The translations under genes were made by a program, and so were the position numbers. This document shows positions 10,190 to 21,884 of a stretch of 64,000 nucleotides of DNA, piece by piece (position 1 is the first letter of the stretch; each line of letters opens with the position of its first letter). The notes under the pieces are model-generated. The model was not told the origin of the DNA, searched no databases, and was given only the letters and a program-made list of their open reading frames with translations. The DNA is from Chionoecetes opilio. Its lineage: Eukaryota; Arthropoda; Malacostraca; Decapoda; Majidae. The stretch covers positions 37,501 to 101,500 of the forward strand of contig JACEEZ010020543.1 in assembly GCA_016584305.1 (NCBI GenBank), given 5' to 3'.

Positions 10190-13055
10190 GTTGGTACTTG
10201 CAAAGTATCTAGATAGGATCAAAGTATCTTATACCTTATCTTACCTGCCTACAATCCCCCTGAACAACAATTAGAAATTTTAAAAAATATTGTGGGAGTA
10301 CTAATATGAGATGATAATCCAATCCCTTCCAGAAAAACTCTCGGGAATTTCCTTAACACAACTAGTCACCAGCTATATCCACACTGTCGTGCTCACATTT
10401 CAAACATAACATTATACGGGTGGAGTATGTTCATAACACTATACGGGTTTCCCGAGCGTGGATAGTGGATGTCTTACGGCTACCCGGAGCACAGACAATG
10501 ATTAACATAACAAAGAAAACCTAACCAAAAAACATTCACTGGTGTTTTCCCTTTAGCTATGGTGATCACTGAGGGACACACCAATATCCTATTTAATTCA
10601 CAGATACTCTATGAGAACAGCCGAGAACACTATGAGGAACGAGGGAGGGCAACTCTGTATCATGTATGTGTTATGTGGCAGTCTGGCGGAGCAGACAGGA
10701 TACTCCTTTCTTATATCAGGTATCTCTGTTGTTTGTAGGGGAGTGATGGTCTCATTAAGGATATTGATCGGTTAGAACAGTTATAGAATACTTATATCCA
10801 GTAGTGGATTGAAATTACCGATGTTCTTTTGAGCTAATGGGGGAGAACACTGTGTTACTAAACTGTGTCGTTTGTAGGGGAGAGATATGCAGAGTGACGA
10901 AGGCAGAGCAGTAAGACCTGTCACTCAACCATGTAGGTCTTCACCCTAGTCCTTTCGCCCTTACTCATACACTCTGGGAGCACACGAAGCTCAAACTAAC
11001 AAGCAATCAGTAACATTTAGCCTATACAACAATCTCAACAACAGCAACCTCATTAACAGCAAAAAACAGCACAGTCATTGATAAAATTCCAAATAGCAAC
11101 AGATCCAACAGTCAATAGTCAATAAAAGCACTGAAAGATGACGACAAAGCTTATCCCACGCCTGCTGCTGGACTGGACTGGGTTAGTAGACCTGATTTAG
11201 GCTGATTAGCCAGTAGAGCAGACCAGACATTCCGGATTCGCCAGAAAACACAACATTGTCCTGACCGCAAAGATGCTGTGTAGCAAGCAAAAACCATGAA
11301 TAATTCTGTCCTAGCCAGTCTCTTAACACAACGCAATAGATTACTTTGTAAAATACTGTACATTTTCTGTTAAAAGGTGATTGAGCTATGCGGCTGGCAG
11401 TGGTGTTGACGTCTGAGATGGTGAGTCACAGACCTTTATCCTCTTCAAATCCTGAGATATGAGAACAATTTTCGGAGAAAATAACCTCTTATGCCAAATG
11501 TGTTATTTATTGCTTGCAATTTTCCTTTATCTTATGTATTATTTCATACATATACAGCGCAAACAAAAGCAAGAAATAAAACTCATCTCCCACAAAGACA
11601 TGGGGTCACCGAAGTCATCGTCTTCGCCTTTTGCCCTTCGCCTTTCGTTCCGCTTTGATTTGCCCCGCCCCTCTCGCTCTCTGGGCACCTAGAAGCCCTT
11701 CCGAGAAGGGCTTGTAGACGCGCTTCTTCGCTCTGCATACAAGCCATGGTCTCGTGGCCTCCCACCGCTCAAGGGGGAGTGAGGGACGCCACATCTCCGA
11801 AACCTCCCACAACATATCGACTTTGATTAACATTCTCGTTTAGACCAAGGGAAGTTGTTAGGGGGGGGAGAAAATGCAGGATGGTATGGGGAAACCCACC
11901 CACTCATTGACTTGAATTTCCAGAGATGATTAAAAAATTTCCGGAGATGATTTAAAAAGGTCAATACAGAGAGTCTGAACTGTAGCGAGAACACCACTCA
12001 AGAATTTGGATGAAATGCCCGGGAACTTTCGGCGTGGAGAAACTCTTGGAAGGATAAGTTGCTACAAAAACTGGGGAATTTAACTACCTACTCAACATAG
12101 CCATATATAACCTATCTCCTTATGTACAATGGTGTAAAGGTGAACTATACCCTTTCACCCACAATTCAGCAGTGCCAATTCACTAAGATCTAACCTATGT
12201 ATTTTATACCCATTATGAGACGGTGTTGCCACATTTCCCCCTTCATTTTACTGGCGGGTTCTTCAAATTCCTGGCACTACAATACGGAGCCATGAATCCT
12301 AGCCACCCTGGTGTACCCAGAACATAAATATGTGGATAGCAAAATCTGGCAGTACCACTTCCATTAGAAATATCAATTAAAAAGCACAAAGTTCCACCAC
12401 AAGTCGTAACATCATCATCAGCCCATCAGCTGATGCAAGTGATTACAGTTTACAGTCCGTTGGCTGTTTGAAATGGTGTGTGGTGGAGATAATTTCTATT
12501 TTATTACCGTCTGTATGATAAGTCGTTCCTATTATCTTACCGTTTTTATGGTAAATAAATGTTACCAAACATGAGTTTCAGTTGGAAATAGTTGTGGCGG
12601 CCCGTGGAAGTTTATATAAGTAATGCACAATGACTGTTAAGTAGGCTGTTCCAATGGCTTACCATTTTGTGGTAAAGGTTCACATTTTATACTCGGCATA
12701 CAAGTCGACCCCTACTTTTGGAGAGATTTCTTTAGGCTTAAAATATTGACTTATACACCGACATATGCGATACCTCCCTCTAGTGTTACAAACCTACAAT
12801 AGACCTCTGAAAAATGCTACCAAGGGTATTGTGGATGTATGGTAAATTTCAGAGTCTAATTTAAGGAAAAAATTATGTTTATAATGCCCAAAACTACGGT
12901 AATGTGGAAAAAATATTTATTTATATTCAAACTTACGAGTATGATAATCCCTTTGATCAATTAACATGGAAACAGCCTCCTAAATTACCTACAGCAATGC
13001 CCCAAATGATCCTGGCCAGAATACTATGGGACCTAGATAAAATAAAGACGATGTA
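10190..13055. other. Intronic sequence, nothing recognised
   Basis: Open frames here (11151-11363, 11459-11833) show no domain. A GC-rich block at 11630-11800 includes a hairpin, AGAAGCCCTTCCGAGAAGGGCTT. The rest is AT-rich. No TIR, LINE or SINE was identified by eye; older unrecognised repeats are likely. Confidence 0.4.
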
Positions 13056-13059
13056 GGAA

Positions 13060-13365
13060 AAGTTCTTACGGCTAGTAATCAGGGTTGAACAAGAAGTAAC
13101 GGATTCAAGCTGGAAAAGCGTAGATTTAAAAAAGAAATAGGGAAAAACTGGTTCACAAATAGGGTGGTAAATGATTGGAATGGACTCAGTCGTCAGGTGG
13201 TCAGTGCGGAGTTAATAGGGATCTTTAAAAGGAGTCTGGATAAATTCATGGATGGAGATGAAAGGTGGATGTAGGTAGTGTTAAGTAACAGAAACTACCA
13301 CGTGTAGGTCTCGCGGCCTCTTGTAGCTTCCTTATTTTCTTATGTTTTTATGTTCTTATGGACCT
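13060..13365 (+). pseudogene. CR1-like LINE 3' end with TTCTTATG tail
   Basis: Bases 13085-13275 translate, with frame breaks, to pieces such as KLVHK, NDWNGLS and FKRSLDKFMDGDERWM, the usual C-terminus of arthropod CR1-like RT proteins. The end at 13340-13362 is a short tandem, CTTATGTTTTTATGTTCTTATG-like, which replaces poly(A). It is a second CR1-type family, distinct from the ACTAGGTAAATAC-tailed one. Confidence 0.7.
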
Positions 13366-13633
13366 AGCTGATGAAGGCATGTTTTCTGAACTGGCTCAAG
13401 TCTTTACGATGCCTTGAGCAGAATTGGATTTTGGGCTCCTCCCCACTACCACCAATAATATTGACTATGATCAATGCTTAATCAATCACATGTTGCAAAT
13501 CTTACACATTTTATATACATTTTTTTAGTTGTATTTGTCTTGGGTAGTTCACATATGAATTACAAGCTCTAGTATGCAGTTAGACATAGCAAGCACTCTT
13601 GGGAGCCCCCTAAATGCCATGGGGGTTCCAAGC

Positions 13634-15510
13634 TTAGCCGCATGCATGAACAGACTGTACTGTTTCATCTAGTAAGCTTCCAAACACCTGGACCTTGGTC
13701 TTGAGCCAGGAGATCTCAAGTCCCAAAGACTTTGCCTCCTCGTGCAGCGCCACGAGATCCATCACCAGGACTTCTAGCAACTCAGCAAAGATTACTGCAT
13801 CATCGGCGAAAACAAGATCAGTGATCTTCGTATTGCCAAGGAATGCTCCACAATCACTTTGATCTACAACTTTGCCCAACACCCAGTCCATACAAGTGTT
13901 GAAAAGTGATGGGGCAAGGACGCACCCTTGCCTCACTCTTGAATTCACAGGAAAGAAGCTGGATACACCTCCCCCATACTTCACAGCACTCTCAGTCCCA
14001 GAGTACAGACCAGTTATCAAACCATTAGTCCTTGCAGGAATCCCGCGAAGTCGCAGAAGATCCCAAGTGACTCCCGATGCACTGAGTCAAACACCTACTT
14101 GAGGTCAACATAGGCTGCAAGCATCTCCTGTCTAAACTCACGTCGGCGGCACCAGGACACGAAACGCTAGGATACGGTCCGTTGTTGACTTAACAGGCGT
14201 GAACCCAGACTGCTGAGGTGATGAGACAATGCTTCAGCAGATGGCTGCGGATTCGTCTCAGCAATAGATGGGCAAGCATCTTGCCTGGCACGCTGAGCAG
14301 TGTAATGCCGCGGTAATTGTTGCAGTCCTGACGGTCCCCTTTCCCTTTCGAGATAGGGACGATCAGCCCCCTTTTCTAGTCAGGAGAAATGGTACCTGAC
14401 TGCCACACGGCAGTCAGGAGAGCATGCAACCCGCAGATCAAGGCCTCACCTCCAGCTTTGAGGAGCTTCACACTGATATTATAAGCACCAGCTGCCTTTC
14501 CACCCCTCAACTTTGCTACAGCCTCTCTGACTTTGTCAAGAGAGGGTGTGGTTTCATCAATGGGATGACTGGCATCTACTGCCCGTAATCCAGTGGTTTG
14601 ATACTGCCCAAGTTGAGGGTCCACCGTGAACAACTGCCCAAAGTAAGCCCAACGAGTCATCTGACCACCCATGTCCGAAACGACATCTGCTGCTCGGATA
14701 GCATTCGCCCGAGATGGAGACTTGGAACAGAGCTTCTTCAGGGCTCGGTAGGCAGGTCGGAGGTCATTAGCGTTCAAATGGCCCTCGACATCCTCAGCGA
14801 GACACCTAACATACCTCTCCTTGTCTTCCCAGGAGGGTTCTAGTCCTGCATGACAGCCCTGTACTGGTCTTGGTTCTCAGCAAGCATGTCAGCGCTACTC
14901 TCCTCGATATTCTTCAGCATCTCCGTCGAGACAATACCACGCCTTGATCTCGGCACTCCCCAATAGACTCCTTGGCAGCCTGGAGAGTTTCACGTTTGAA
15001 GGTACCCCACAGTTCTACAGGGCCCTCGAGGGCACCGAACACATCAAACCGATTTGAGACTGCCACCGCATACTCATGGGCACATGTCAAGTCGTTCAGC
15101 TTCTCAAGATGAAACCCAGTATGGTTACTTCTTGAGATTCTTCTGGACTTGACATGAAGCTTAAATGTAGCAACAACAAGTCTGTGATCAGTTGCAAAGA
15201 ACTCAGCACTCCGGTACACCCTGCAGTTCTGGAGGATCCTTCAACGAGTACTAACGAGGATGTGTTCGATCTCCTAAGCTACCCCTCCGACATTACTATA
15301 CCATGTCCAGCGGTGCAGCTCTGGTTTCTGATACCAAGAACCTGCAATTCTCAACCTTCTGGACCACGCAAAATTCAGAAGGAGAGTACTGTAAATATTT
15401 CTGGTACCGGAGCCATAGGGACCAACACATAACTCATAGCCATCTCTCACACTACCAGTAGTAGCATTGAAATCGTCTAAGACAATGAGTGTATCCTGAG
15501 GATGGGACAT
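13634..15510 (-). pseudogene. RTE-type LINE fragment, endonuclease end to RT (copy R2)
   Basis: Reading right to left: an endonuclease C-terminal piece (LDDFNATTGS, near 15480), a linker (MNANDLRPAYRALKKL, near 14770), the RT start (VREAVAKLRGGKAAG), and RT with SRVRQGCVLAPSLF and FADDAVIFAE. It ends at the same point (HACG) where copy R1 continues. Frames change repeatedly (for example near 14380 and 14080), so it is decayed. At about 15510 it abuts a different RTE-like sequence. Confidence 0.82.
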
Positions 15511-15514
15511 GGCC

Positions 15515-16230
15515 TCTTACCATGCTAACTCACATATCCTATGCACCAATTCAGCCACAGTTTCTCCACCATACTTTAACATTTCTGCTGTAATCCCATC
15601 CACTCCTTCTGCCTTCCATTCTTCAAAGTTTCAATTGCTTTTTTTACTTCCTTTTAATTTCTCATATTTATGTACTCTCCCACCAACACCTATCATTCTA
15701 ATTTATGTCATAATTGCCTCATCTTTACTTTTTACGTTAATAAAATTTTCTAAATCTTCCATCCACCTACCTTTCAATGCTTATTTCTCTCCTAACCATC
15801 TTCCATCCACATTTTTCACTTCGTTTTCTTAATTTCTCGCTTTTATTTCCCTTTCTCTCATCCTTAAGCTTTCCAATATAATATTTTTATCCTCTTTATA
15901 CCTCTTGCACAGCCATCTTCCAAAGTCTTCATCTGCTCACCCTTTACTCTCTTATATCACTTGTTTCATCCTCCTTTTAAGTTCGGTAGTTTTCTTATTC
16001 TTTCATTTCTTATTTGCTCTGGTATATTTTTTGTGTGTTTTCATATAAACCTCTCTCTTTTATATCACTGGTTCTATAATCTCATCCTTCCACCATGCAC
16101 TTCCTTTCTTCTTCCCCACCTTCACTACTTTCATCCCCACCACTCCCTCAGTTTCATACTGAGTTTCCTACAATACTTTTTTGAAGCTCTCAAAAATTGT
16201 GTTGTTGTAGTTATATGTTGAAACAATGTC
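15515..16230 (-). pseudogene. Second RTE-like LINE fragment (N-terminal RT region)
   Basis: The minus strand reads GRWLGEKYALKGRWMEDLEN, then EGVDGITAEMLKYGGETVAE and HRICELAW. These match the RT entry region of RTE-like LINEs, but the sequence is not that of copies R1-R3. Frames are broken. It directly abuts R2 at about 15510, which suggests that one inserted into or recombined with the other. Confidence 0.7.
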
Positions 16231-16504
16231 CTTGTAGTATATGTAGTCTGAAATATAATGTAGAACAGGAAGAGAGAAGGAGTCTGAGCAGTGAATTATC
16301 AACTACACTACAATACCTTCCCAAGTTTCACACTATGCGAGTTTCGCGATCCGCGAGTTTCGCGCTGAGTCCTAAATCCTTACCATCCCGACTTTCGCGC
16401 ATTATCTTCCGAGTTTCGCCCTGCTTCGTACACAGTTTTTTTTTATTTTTTTTTTTTTATTTATGTGTGTGTATTTACCTAGTTGTATTTACCTAGTAGT
16501 GTGT

Positions 16505-16740
16505 GTGTGTGCCTACAGCGCCGTTAGACAGTGACCTTTAGGGGTGGGATGGTAGGCCCTTGAGGCTGTGATGGTTGGCCCTCGCCCGTGGTGGCGCAGG
16601 CAGGATTTTTATAGTGACGCTTGTGATTAGAGGTTCATGTCGCCCCCCTGTGGCTTCCGATGCACTCGCAATCGTAGGTAGAGTTCATGGGCAGCATGTG
16701 GGTGTTCTTAGGCCACTCGACGGTGCAAAGAAAGATTTTA
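16505..16740 (-). repeat. tRNA-derived SINE (copy S2)
   Basis: It reads on the minus strand: the complement of GTGCCTACAGCGCCGTTAGA (tail side) lies at 16510, and the complement of GGCCACTCGACGGTGCAAAG (body start) at 16711. It is a cargo of the GAGTTTCGCG element. Confidence 0.8.
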
Positions 16741-16744
16741 TACC

Positions 16745-17090
16745 TTACGGTAATATCAAGATCAAGTATCGCTGAAGAGGTAATAGTCGTATGTAAAGAT
16801 GGAAGAATGGTGTTAGCAAGACGTGTGTGATGTGTGAGACAGAAGTGGATGAAACTGCGGAGTACTTGATGCTGGAATGTGAACGGTATGAGTATGCTAG
16901 AACAAAGATGTTGGAGGTAGTGGTAGGCAAAGTCAGAGTGGAAGAATGGCGAGAGATGAGAGACAGGAGATGTTGATAGGCAGATGGAGTACCTGCTGGG
17001 GTTGTGTGCTGAGTGGAGGAGTGACAGTCGTGTGGCTGAAAGTGTAAAAGAATTCTTGGAGAGCACGCATGAGAGAGAATGAGAGGCAGG
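16745..17090 (+). pseudogene. LINE C-terminal zinc-binding domain fragment
   Basis: The plus strand reads VCDVCETEVDETAEYLMLEC, then a charged helix and AEWRSDSRVAESVKEFLEST before a stop near 17083. The CxxC-x-H/E-x-C-like pattern is the C-terminal knuckle of Jockey/R1-type ORF2 proteins. One frame change occurs near 16970. It is a 3'-end remnant. Confidence 0.65.
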
Positions 17091-17199
17091 GGGCCCCTCA
17101 GTGAGGGGGGACCCCGTATGAATGTGATGCAGAGGGAGGAATGAGGGGAAAATGAAACACCTAGTTTTGCTTCCCCCTTTTACTTCTCTCCCAACAGAA

Positions 17200-17475
17200 T
17201 ACTACGTGTGTGGGAGAACGCCGGACCAAAGGCTTCACTGTTTGCATCAGCTGTGCGACTCCCAACTCAAGCTCAATCTCGTAGGTCCTCTCCTCTCCTC
17301 TCCTGTCCTCTAGTTTTGGCCGACCACCCAGGGAGGCGGGTCACAAACCCCCGGCTAACACCCGGCTAACACAATGGTACCCATTCTCTGCTGGGTGGAC
17401 AGGGGCTCGGGGCATTTTCAGGGTATTTTTTGCGGGAAAATGTGTCTTATAAGCAGTAAAATACGGTAGGTACAC
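17200..17475 (-). repeat. Composite-repeat unit ending TAAAATACGGTAGGTACAC
   Basis: It shares CTACGTGTGTGGGAGAACGC, CACCCAGGGAGGCGGGTCAC-like sequence and TTATAAGC..TAAAATACGG with 31340-31620, 49515-49700 and 63150-63322. It is always next to a GAGTTTCGCG arm or the foldback element. Class unknown. Confidence 0.65.
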
Positions 17476-17832
17476 CTCGCACCGGACTAAATAAGCATTT
17501 TTACAGTGTTTTCAATACCAGAGTTTCGCGATCCTCGAGTTTAGCGCTATGCCTTGTGAAGAAAGCAAGCGCCAAACTCGGGAGGGTACTGTACAACTTT
17601 ATAGAAGAACCAAAGAGATGGATGCTTTAAAGGCAACAAGTAGATCATAACAAACCAGCTCTATGGTTGAGGCCTACCTTAGTGAGTCACTGCCTTGCAA
17701 AGCAGCTAGACAAAGAGCAGCCATGGATGCTGACCCCAGCACTGATCACATAATTATGTAAGGATGGAAAATAACCAACATATTAATGATAAGTACAACA
17801 TCGTGCAAAACATTGCGAGTGCATTAGAAGAA

Positions 17833-18012
17833 ACGGGGGCGGCATGAGCCTTTAATCACAGGCGTCACTATAAAAATCCTGCCTGTGCCACCACGGGCGA
17901 AGTCCAACCATCACAGCACTCGAGTGAACCTCCATGGCCTACCATGCCAGCCCTGGAGTTCACTGTCTACAGGTGCTATAGGCACATATGTAAATGAACA
18001 AACAAACAAAAA
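17833..18012 (+). repeat. tRNA-derived SINE, truncated copy (S3)
   Basis: It contains CGGGGGCGGCATGAGCCTTT and CACTATAAAAATCCTGCCTG, then CTATAGGCACATATG and an AAAC-rich tail. The first part of the body and the tRNA head are missing. Confidence 0.8.
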
Positions 18013-18305
18013 ATGTATAGTAGAAGTATGCCATGCTATAACACTAACATTTGTGCTCAAAATTATTTCTGATTTTTGTTCCATTACCTGCCTCACATCA
18101 TTAACATCCTTACAAAGTTGCTTCTTATATACCCTTATATTGAATTATATATTCTCGTCCCACATCTCATCAAGCCCACCTTTCATCAGGAACCCTCTGC
18201 TTTACTTCCCTTCTTATCTCACTAGCTATTCACCTCATAATTGATAAATATAATTTGTCACCAGTTACATGCAGACTGAAAGTTCGCACTGTATTTGAAT
18301 TACAG

Positions 18306-18467
18306 GTATGGCAGCGAGCTGCAGCTTCTCAGTACCAGTGGAAGCACTTGTGAGAACTTGATGGATTTGCTGAAGTACACACAATCCTCTTTAGTCCATG
18401 GCACGTATGACAAGTGTGACTGGCTCACAATGACTCTCTTTCTTGTGTATGGTGGCAGCTTTGACAG
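18306..18467 (+). CDS. TBC1D32: TBC1D32 exon b (partial CDS)
   Basis: The exon lies between GAATTACAG (acceptor) and GACAGGTGAGG (donor GT at 18468). It has 162 bp: one base completing the Leu codon started in exon a, 53 codons, then AG, which exon c completes to Arg. Recognisable pieces are YGSELQLLSTSGSTCENLMD, LLKYTQSS and CDWLTMTLFLVYGGSFD. A DW..T.FL pattern after a polar linker is what I recall in vertebrate TBC1D32 upstream of the TBC-like fold. Both splice junctions are strong. No membrane segment or other domain is seen. Confidence 0.75.
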
Positions 18468-19408
18468 GTGAGGCTTTTGTGAATATAATCTTCATCATCC
18501 TCATAACCATATGTAGCCTACTATGCTCACATGGGGTCAATTTGTTTACCTGTTGACATCTTGAAGAAAAACAGAAGAAAAAAAACACTATTGTCTCTTC
18601 CAAGCTAATTCAGCATGAGTAGTATGGTATGGTTCCAAGTTAGTATGAGATTTTGGGGGCTATAGCCTTACTGATGCTGACTCCCAGTGATACTTTATGA
18701 AGGCGACTAAATGGATACTGATGCTGATAGCAAGTGACATGTGAGAATACCACAAACCTCCATCATGATTACAGGTGGGCAATGTGGGCACTCAATAAAC
18801 GTGATATTAGTGATAGGAAATAGATTAAGTTTCACCATATTTAATTGAATAATCGATATTTGTTCAATAGTATAGGTATTCATGTGGTTATGCCTGCCTG
18901 TTTATTTTCATTTATTTTGTGCCTATGTAACCCTTGAACAATTCAGTAAACCATAAATCAATTTGATAACCCATTAATATCCTATTGTTGTTTATTTGCC
19001 TATCTTTGTTATAAAATTAGTACAAGTATCAATAGACTTGCTAGACTTACTAGAGACTTTGCTCGGTGGGTTGGATGAATAGAAATGTGTTAGTGGGTTA
19101 CTCTGTCAGGATATGCTCCTACATCACTAACCTCTTCATCCTTGCTAATTGTCCTACCTTTTTGCTGTTTGAATTGAATATTCTGCTATCGGGAAAGTGC
19201 ATTAGTATATGCAGTAGACCCTCATTATGGCAAACTAAAAAGGGGACAAGGGTGTCGGGATTTATAAAAATCTGTATTATTCGACAGATTTAAAAATTAC
19301 ACAAATTGCAAAGAAACATCTCACTGCAGCACACTTCACATTGCAGTGTGGTTCACAATATATTTCACCCTTGGGAACATGCAAGGTATAGGTGCTCATA
19401 CGCCTATA
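18468..19408 (+). other. Intron sequence without recognised features
   Basis: AT-rich with no LINE, SINE or TIR signature. Short frames at 18391-18603 and 19066-19293 have no domain. Confidence 0.45.
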
Positions 19409-20182
19409 CAGGGAGGTCCCGAAGATACGAGCAGTTAGGTTCCACCTGGCATACTCGTAAAGCGAAATCTCATATAACGAAACACATAACTAATGGTAAA
19501 ATATAGGTTTGGTTCCAGGACCCCATCAATTAAAAAAAAAATTAATAAATAAAAGACATGTTTTTCAAGCTAAAATAAACTATAGCAAACACAACAAACA
19601 CACAGCGTCTATATTACCCACACTGTACTACTTATTCTGTAGAAAAAGCATTCTGAGAGAGAAAATAGCACACAAAATAACATAACTGCACATTATTTAA
19701 ACATAAAACATGCATAACAAGCAAAAGAGATGTTGTAATGTAGGGGACACCACGTGATACAAGAGAAGGTAGTGTAGTGGTCCCAAGGTTGGGGCCGCAC
19801 ACCTGCTAATTACCCCTAAAGGTCAGGCTGCGCCATATGCTTAATTACCCTTCAGGTCACGCCTTGCTAGGGGTGACCTGACTGCGGTCCCAAGGTTGGG
19901 CCGCACACCTGCTAATTACCCCTAAATGTCAGGCCGCGCCATATGCTTAATTACCTTCAAGTCACGGCTTGCTAGGGGTGACCTCACTGGGGTCAACCAA
20001 ATCCCCCTTTGTCCAGCCTGGGAGTGGTAGGGCGTGCATTTTGAACTTGATAATTTTACTCACCCAATTTGAATGTCATATCATTAAATTTTCGATCTCG
20101 TATATTGAAAATATACCCTAATTTACACATCGCGTATCATCGGATTCTCGTATACCGAATGCTCGTATAATGGACCTCCCTG
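19409..20182. mobile_element. Tigger/pogo-like MITE, 774 bp (family T, copy 1)
   Basis: It starts CAGGGAGGTCCCGAAGATAC and ends ATGGACCTCCCTG, with TA on each side. The subterminal regions repeat ATACGAG / CTCGTATA phrases typical of pogo/Tigger termini. The interior holds a direct duplication of about 105 bp (from about 19780 and 19886) beginning GGTCCCAAGGTTGG. Two more copies are at 43761-44543 and 61429-62207. No transposase is present. Confidence 0.85.
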
Positions 20183-21697
20183 TACCTCATTTAACACATG
20201 TTATGTTCCTGGAAAATCGTGCGTTAAGGTAAAAACACATTTTAACGAATGCTATGTTACAATTGATTTTCCCGTTGATTACTTAAATTTCAATAACAAT
20301 TTTGTGGAAAACTGATATTTTCATGCGCTTAACAAATTTTTGTACTTTTTTTATCGTAACTCGTTTAGTTAGGTTAGTCCCCCTCTCGACTTGATTCCCA
20401 TGCAAGGTTGAGTCAAGGAAAACAAGCCTCTATTCCTGGATGGTTGGGTCTCACCAAAGATAAAGTCCCTTAAGGATTTTGGGTGTTAAGTGATTGGGTT
20501 TTTATTAAAAGGAATATTTGACTGGGTAGATCGACTTTTCTTTCTCCACTTACATACCTTACCCGTTATAGTTTTTGGTTGGTGAGGAACCCAGTACTTA
20601 TTGTTAAATTTGTATTACCGCCTAAGGAGGGGTATGTTACTCATAGCGGACCATAGATAACCCAAATCAACCTTTGTTGGTAGCCTGCCACCACCCCAAG
20701 ATTATGGCCTTGGGAGCCTAATTTAATATGATTGTTTTACTTACGTTCTCTTTGTAGGTGTTGTTTTGTGGATTCTGGACCTAGCAATCGATTTGCAAGA
20801 GGAAACACACGGGGATAATACTATCCTTTATCGTACTATCCTTTGAAAATTACTGTATTATTCTAATTTTTCCTTGATACATTTCTAAGTTCTAATACAA
20901 TATATCACCCGAATACACACCATCATAGCAGAAAAATTACATGGTAGATTATTTTCTTAACCTCCCTACCTAATACATCGCACACTTTGCTCTCACGCCC
21001 CGCTCACTCTCTTAGTTATCGTTCCTCACTTACCGCGGAGGTCAGTTCACGCTCCTCGCCTCTGGGCGGCCCACGCGGCCGTCCCCAGCCAGCCCATTGC
21101 TACATCTCTCCTGTATATTACTGTTCCTGGGAAATACATCAATCTTCAATCTACAAGTTGAGTAATTATTGATTTATACCCACTCTCTACTATTAAGGCA
21201 CACACGTAAGACATACACAGACCTTGAACCCACGCGCCACGCCTGCCGCCGTCGCCCACAAGCTACCATGCGCCCGCCACATCTACCTCTCATCTCATGT
21301 TCTTGCTTATATTCCTACCACCTCTACTACTCATCAATATACAAGTATTGTACCACCTTCCCGGTACAGAATGGTGGCACCCCGTCACGGTTCAGGGATG
21401 AGTTGTGGTGCCAAGAAGACGGCCTGCGGGGGGAGTGGGTAATGGTTAATCTCACGAGGAAGCTTGCGGTGTTGCCAAGTTTCTCCTAGTAAGCTTTCAA
21501 AACCTAATAATGTATGAACTAAGTATCTCGGGTGAATTTCTTGTATTTAGTGTGTGAAAATGTTTGCCTTGTGGGGGTCCCATCATTACTGTTTCAAAGT
21601 ATTATTAATCTTGGGAAGGGTAAATAAACCTTAGATGTGGCATAAAGCCATTCTTTATATGCTCATGTGAATATTATTTAGGAGAATGCCTCAGGTA
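20183..21697 (+). other. Intron sequence; no classified element
   Basis: Bases 20184-20240 (CCTCATTTAACACATGTTAT, TGCGTTAAGG) look like a decayed Tigger-type end. Bases 20980-21480 are GC-rich with CGGTACAGAATGGTGGCACC, which could be an LTR/primer-site junction, but no second LTR, TSD or coding sequence was found. The remainder is unassigned. Confidence 0.35.
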
Positions 21698-21884
21698 CAG
21701 TAAACCCTCTAATCTGAACCCGTATAATTTGAACCTCGGATAATTCGACCTGTTTCAGGCCCAGTTCAAATTTTTCAACAACTTTCCATAATCCAAACTG
21801 AAGTTTGAATTGTCCGCACATTGTTCTAATTGTCGCAGTTTTCTGCAGCATCTTCCACCTCCTCTGTGCCATCCACTTCGTGTT

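Larger units (their letters stand above)
16311..17591. mobile_element. GAGTTTCGCG element, complete copy with SINE and LINE cargo
   Basis: The left arm begins CAATACCTTCCCAAGTTTCA (16311) with TA before it. The right arm ends CCAAACTCGGGAGGGTACTG (17591), followed by TA. Inside are a T-rich run, LINE-tail units TTTACCTAGTTGTATTTACC (16470-16492), a SINE, a LINE 3' end and a TAAAATACGGTAGGTACAC unit (17455-17475). Confidence 0.8.

Noticed and set aside
20987..21489. LTR with primer-binding site (AATGGTGGCACC)
   Set aside because: Only one short motif supports it; no paired LTR, TSD or internal coding sequence was found.
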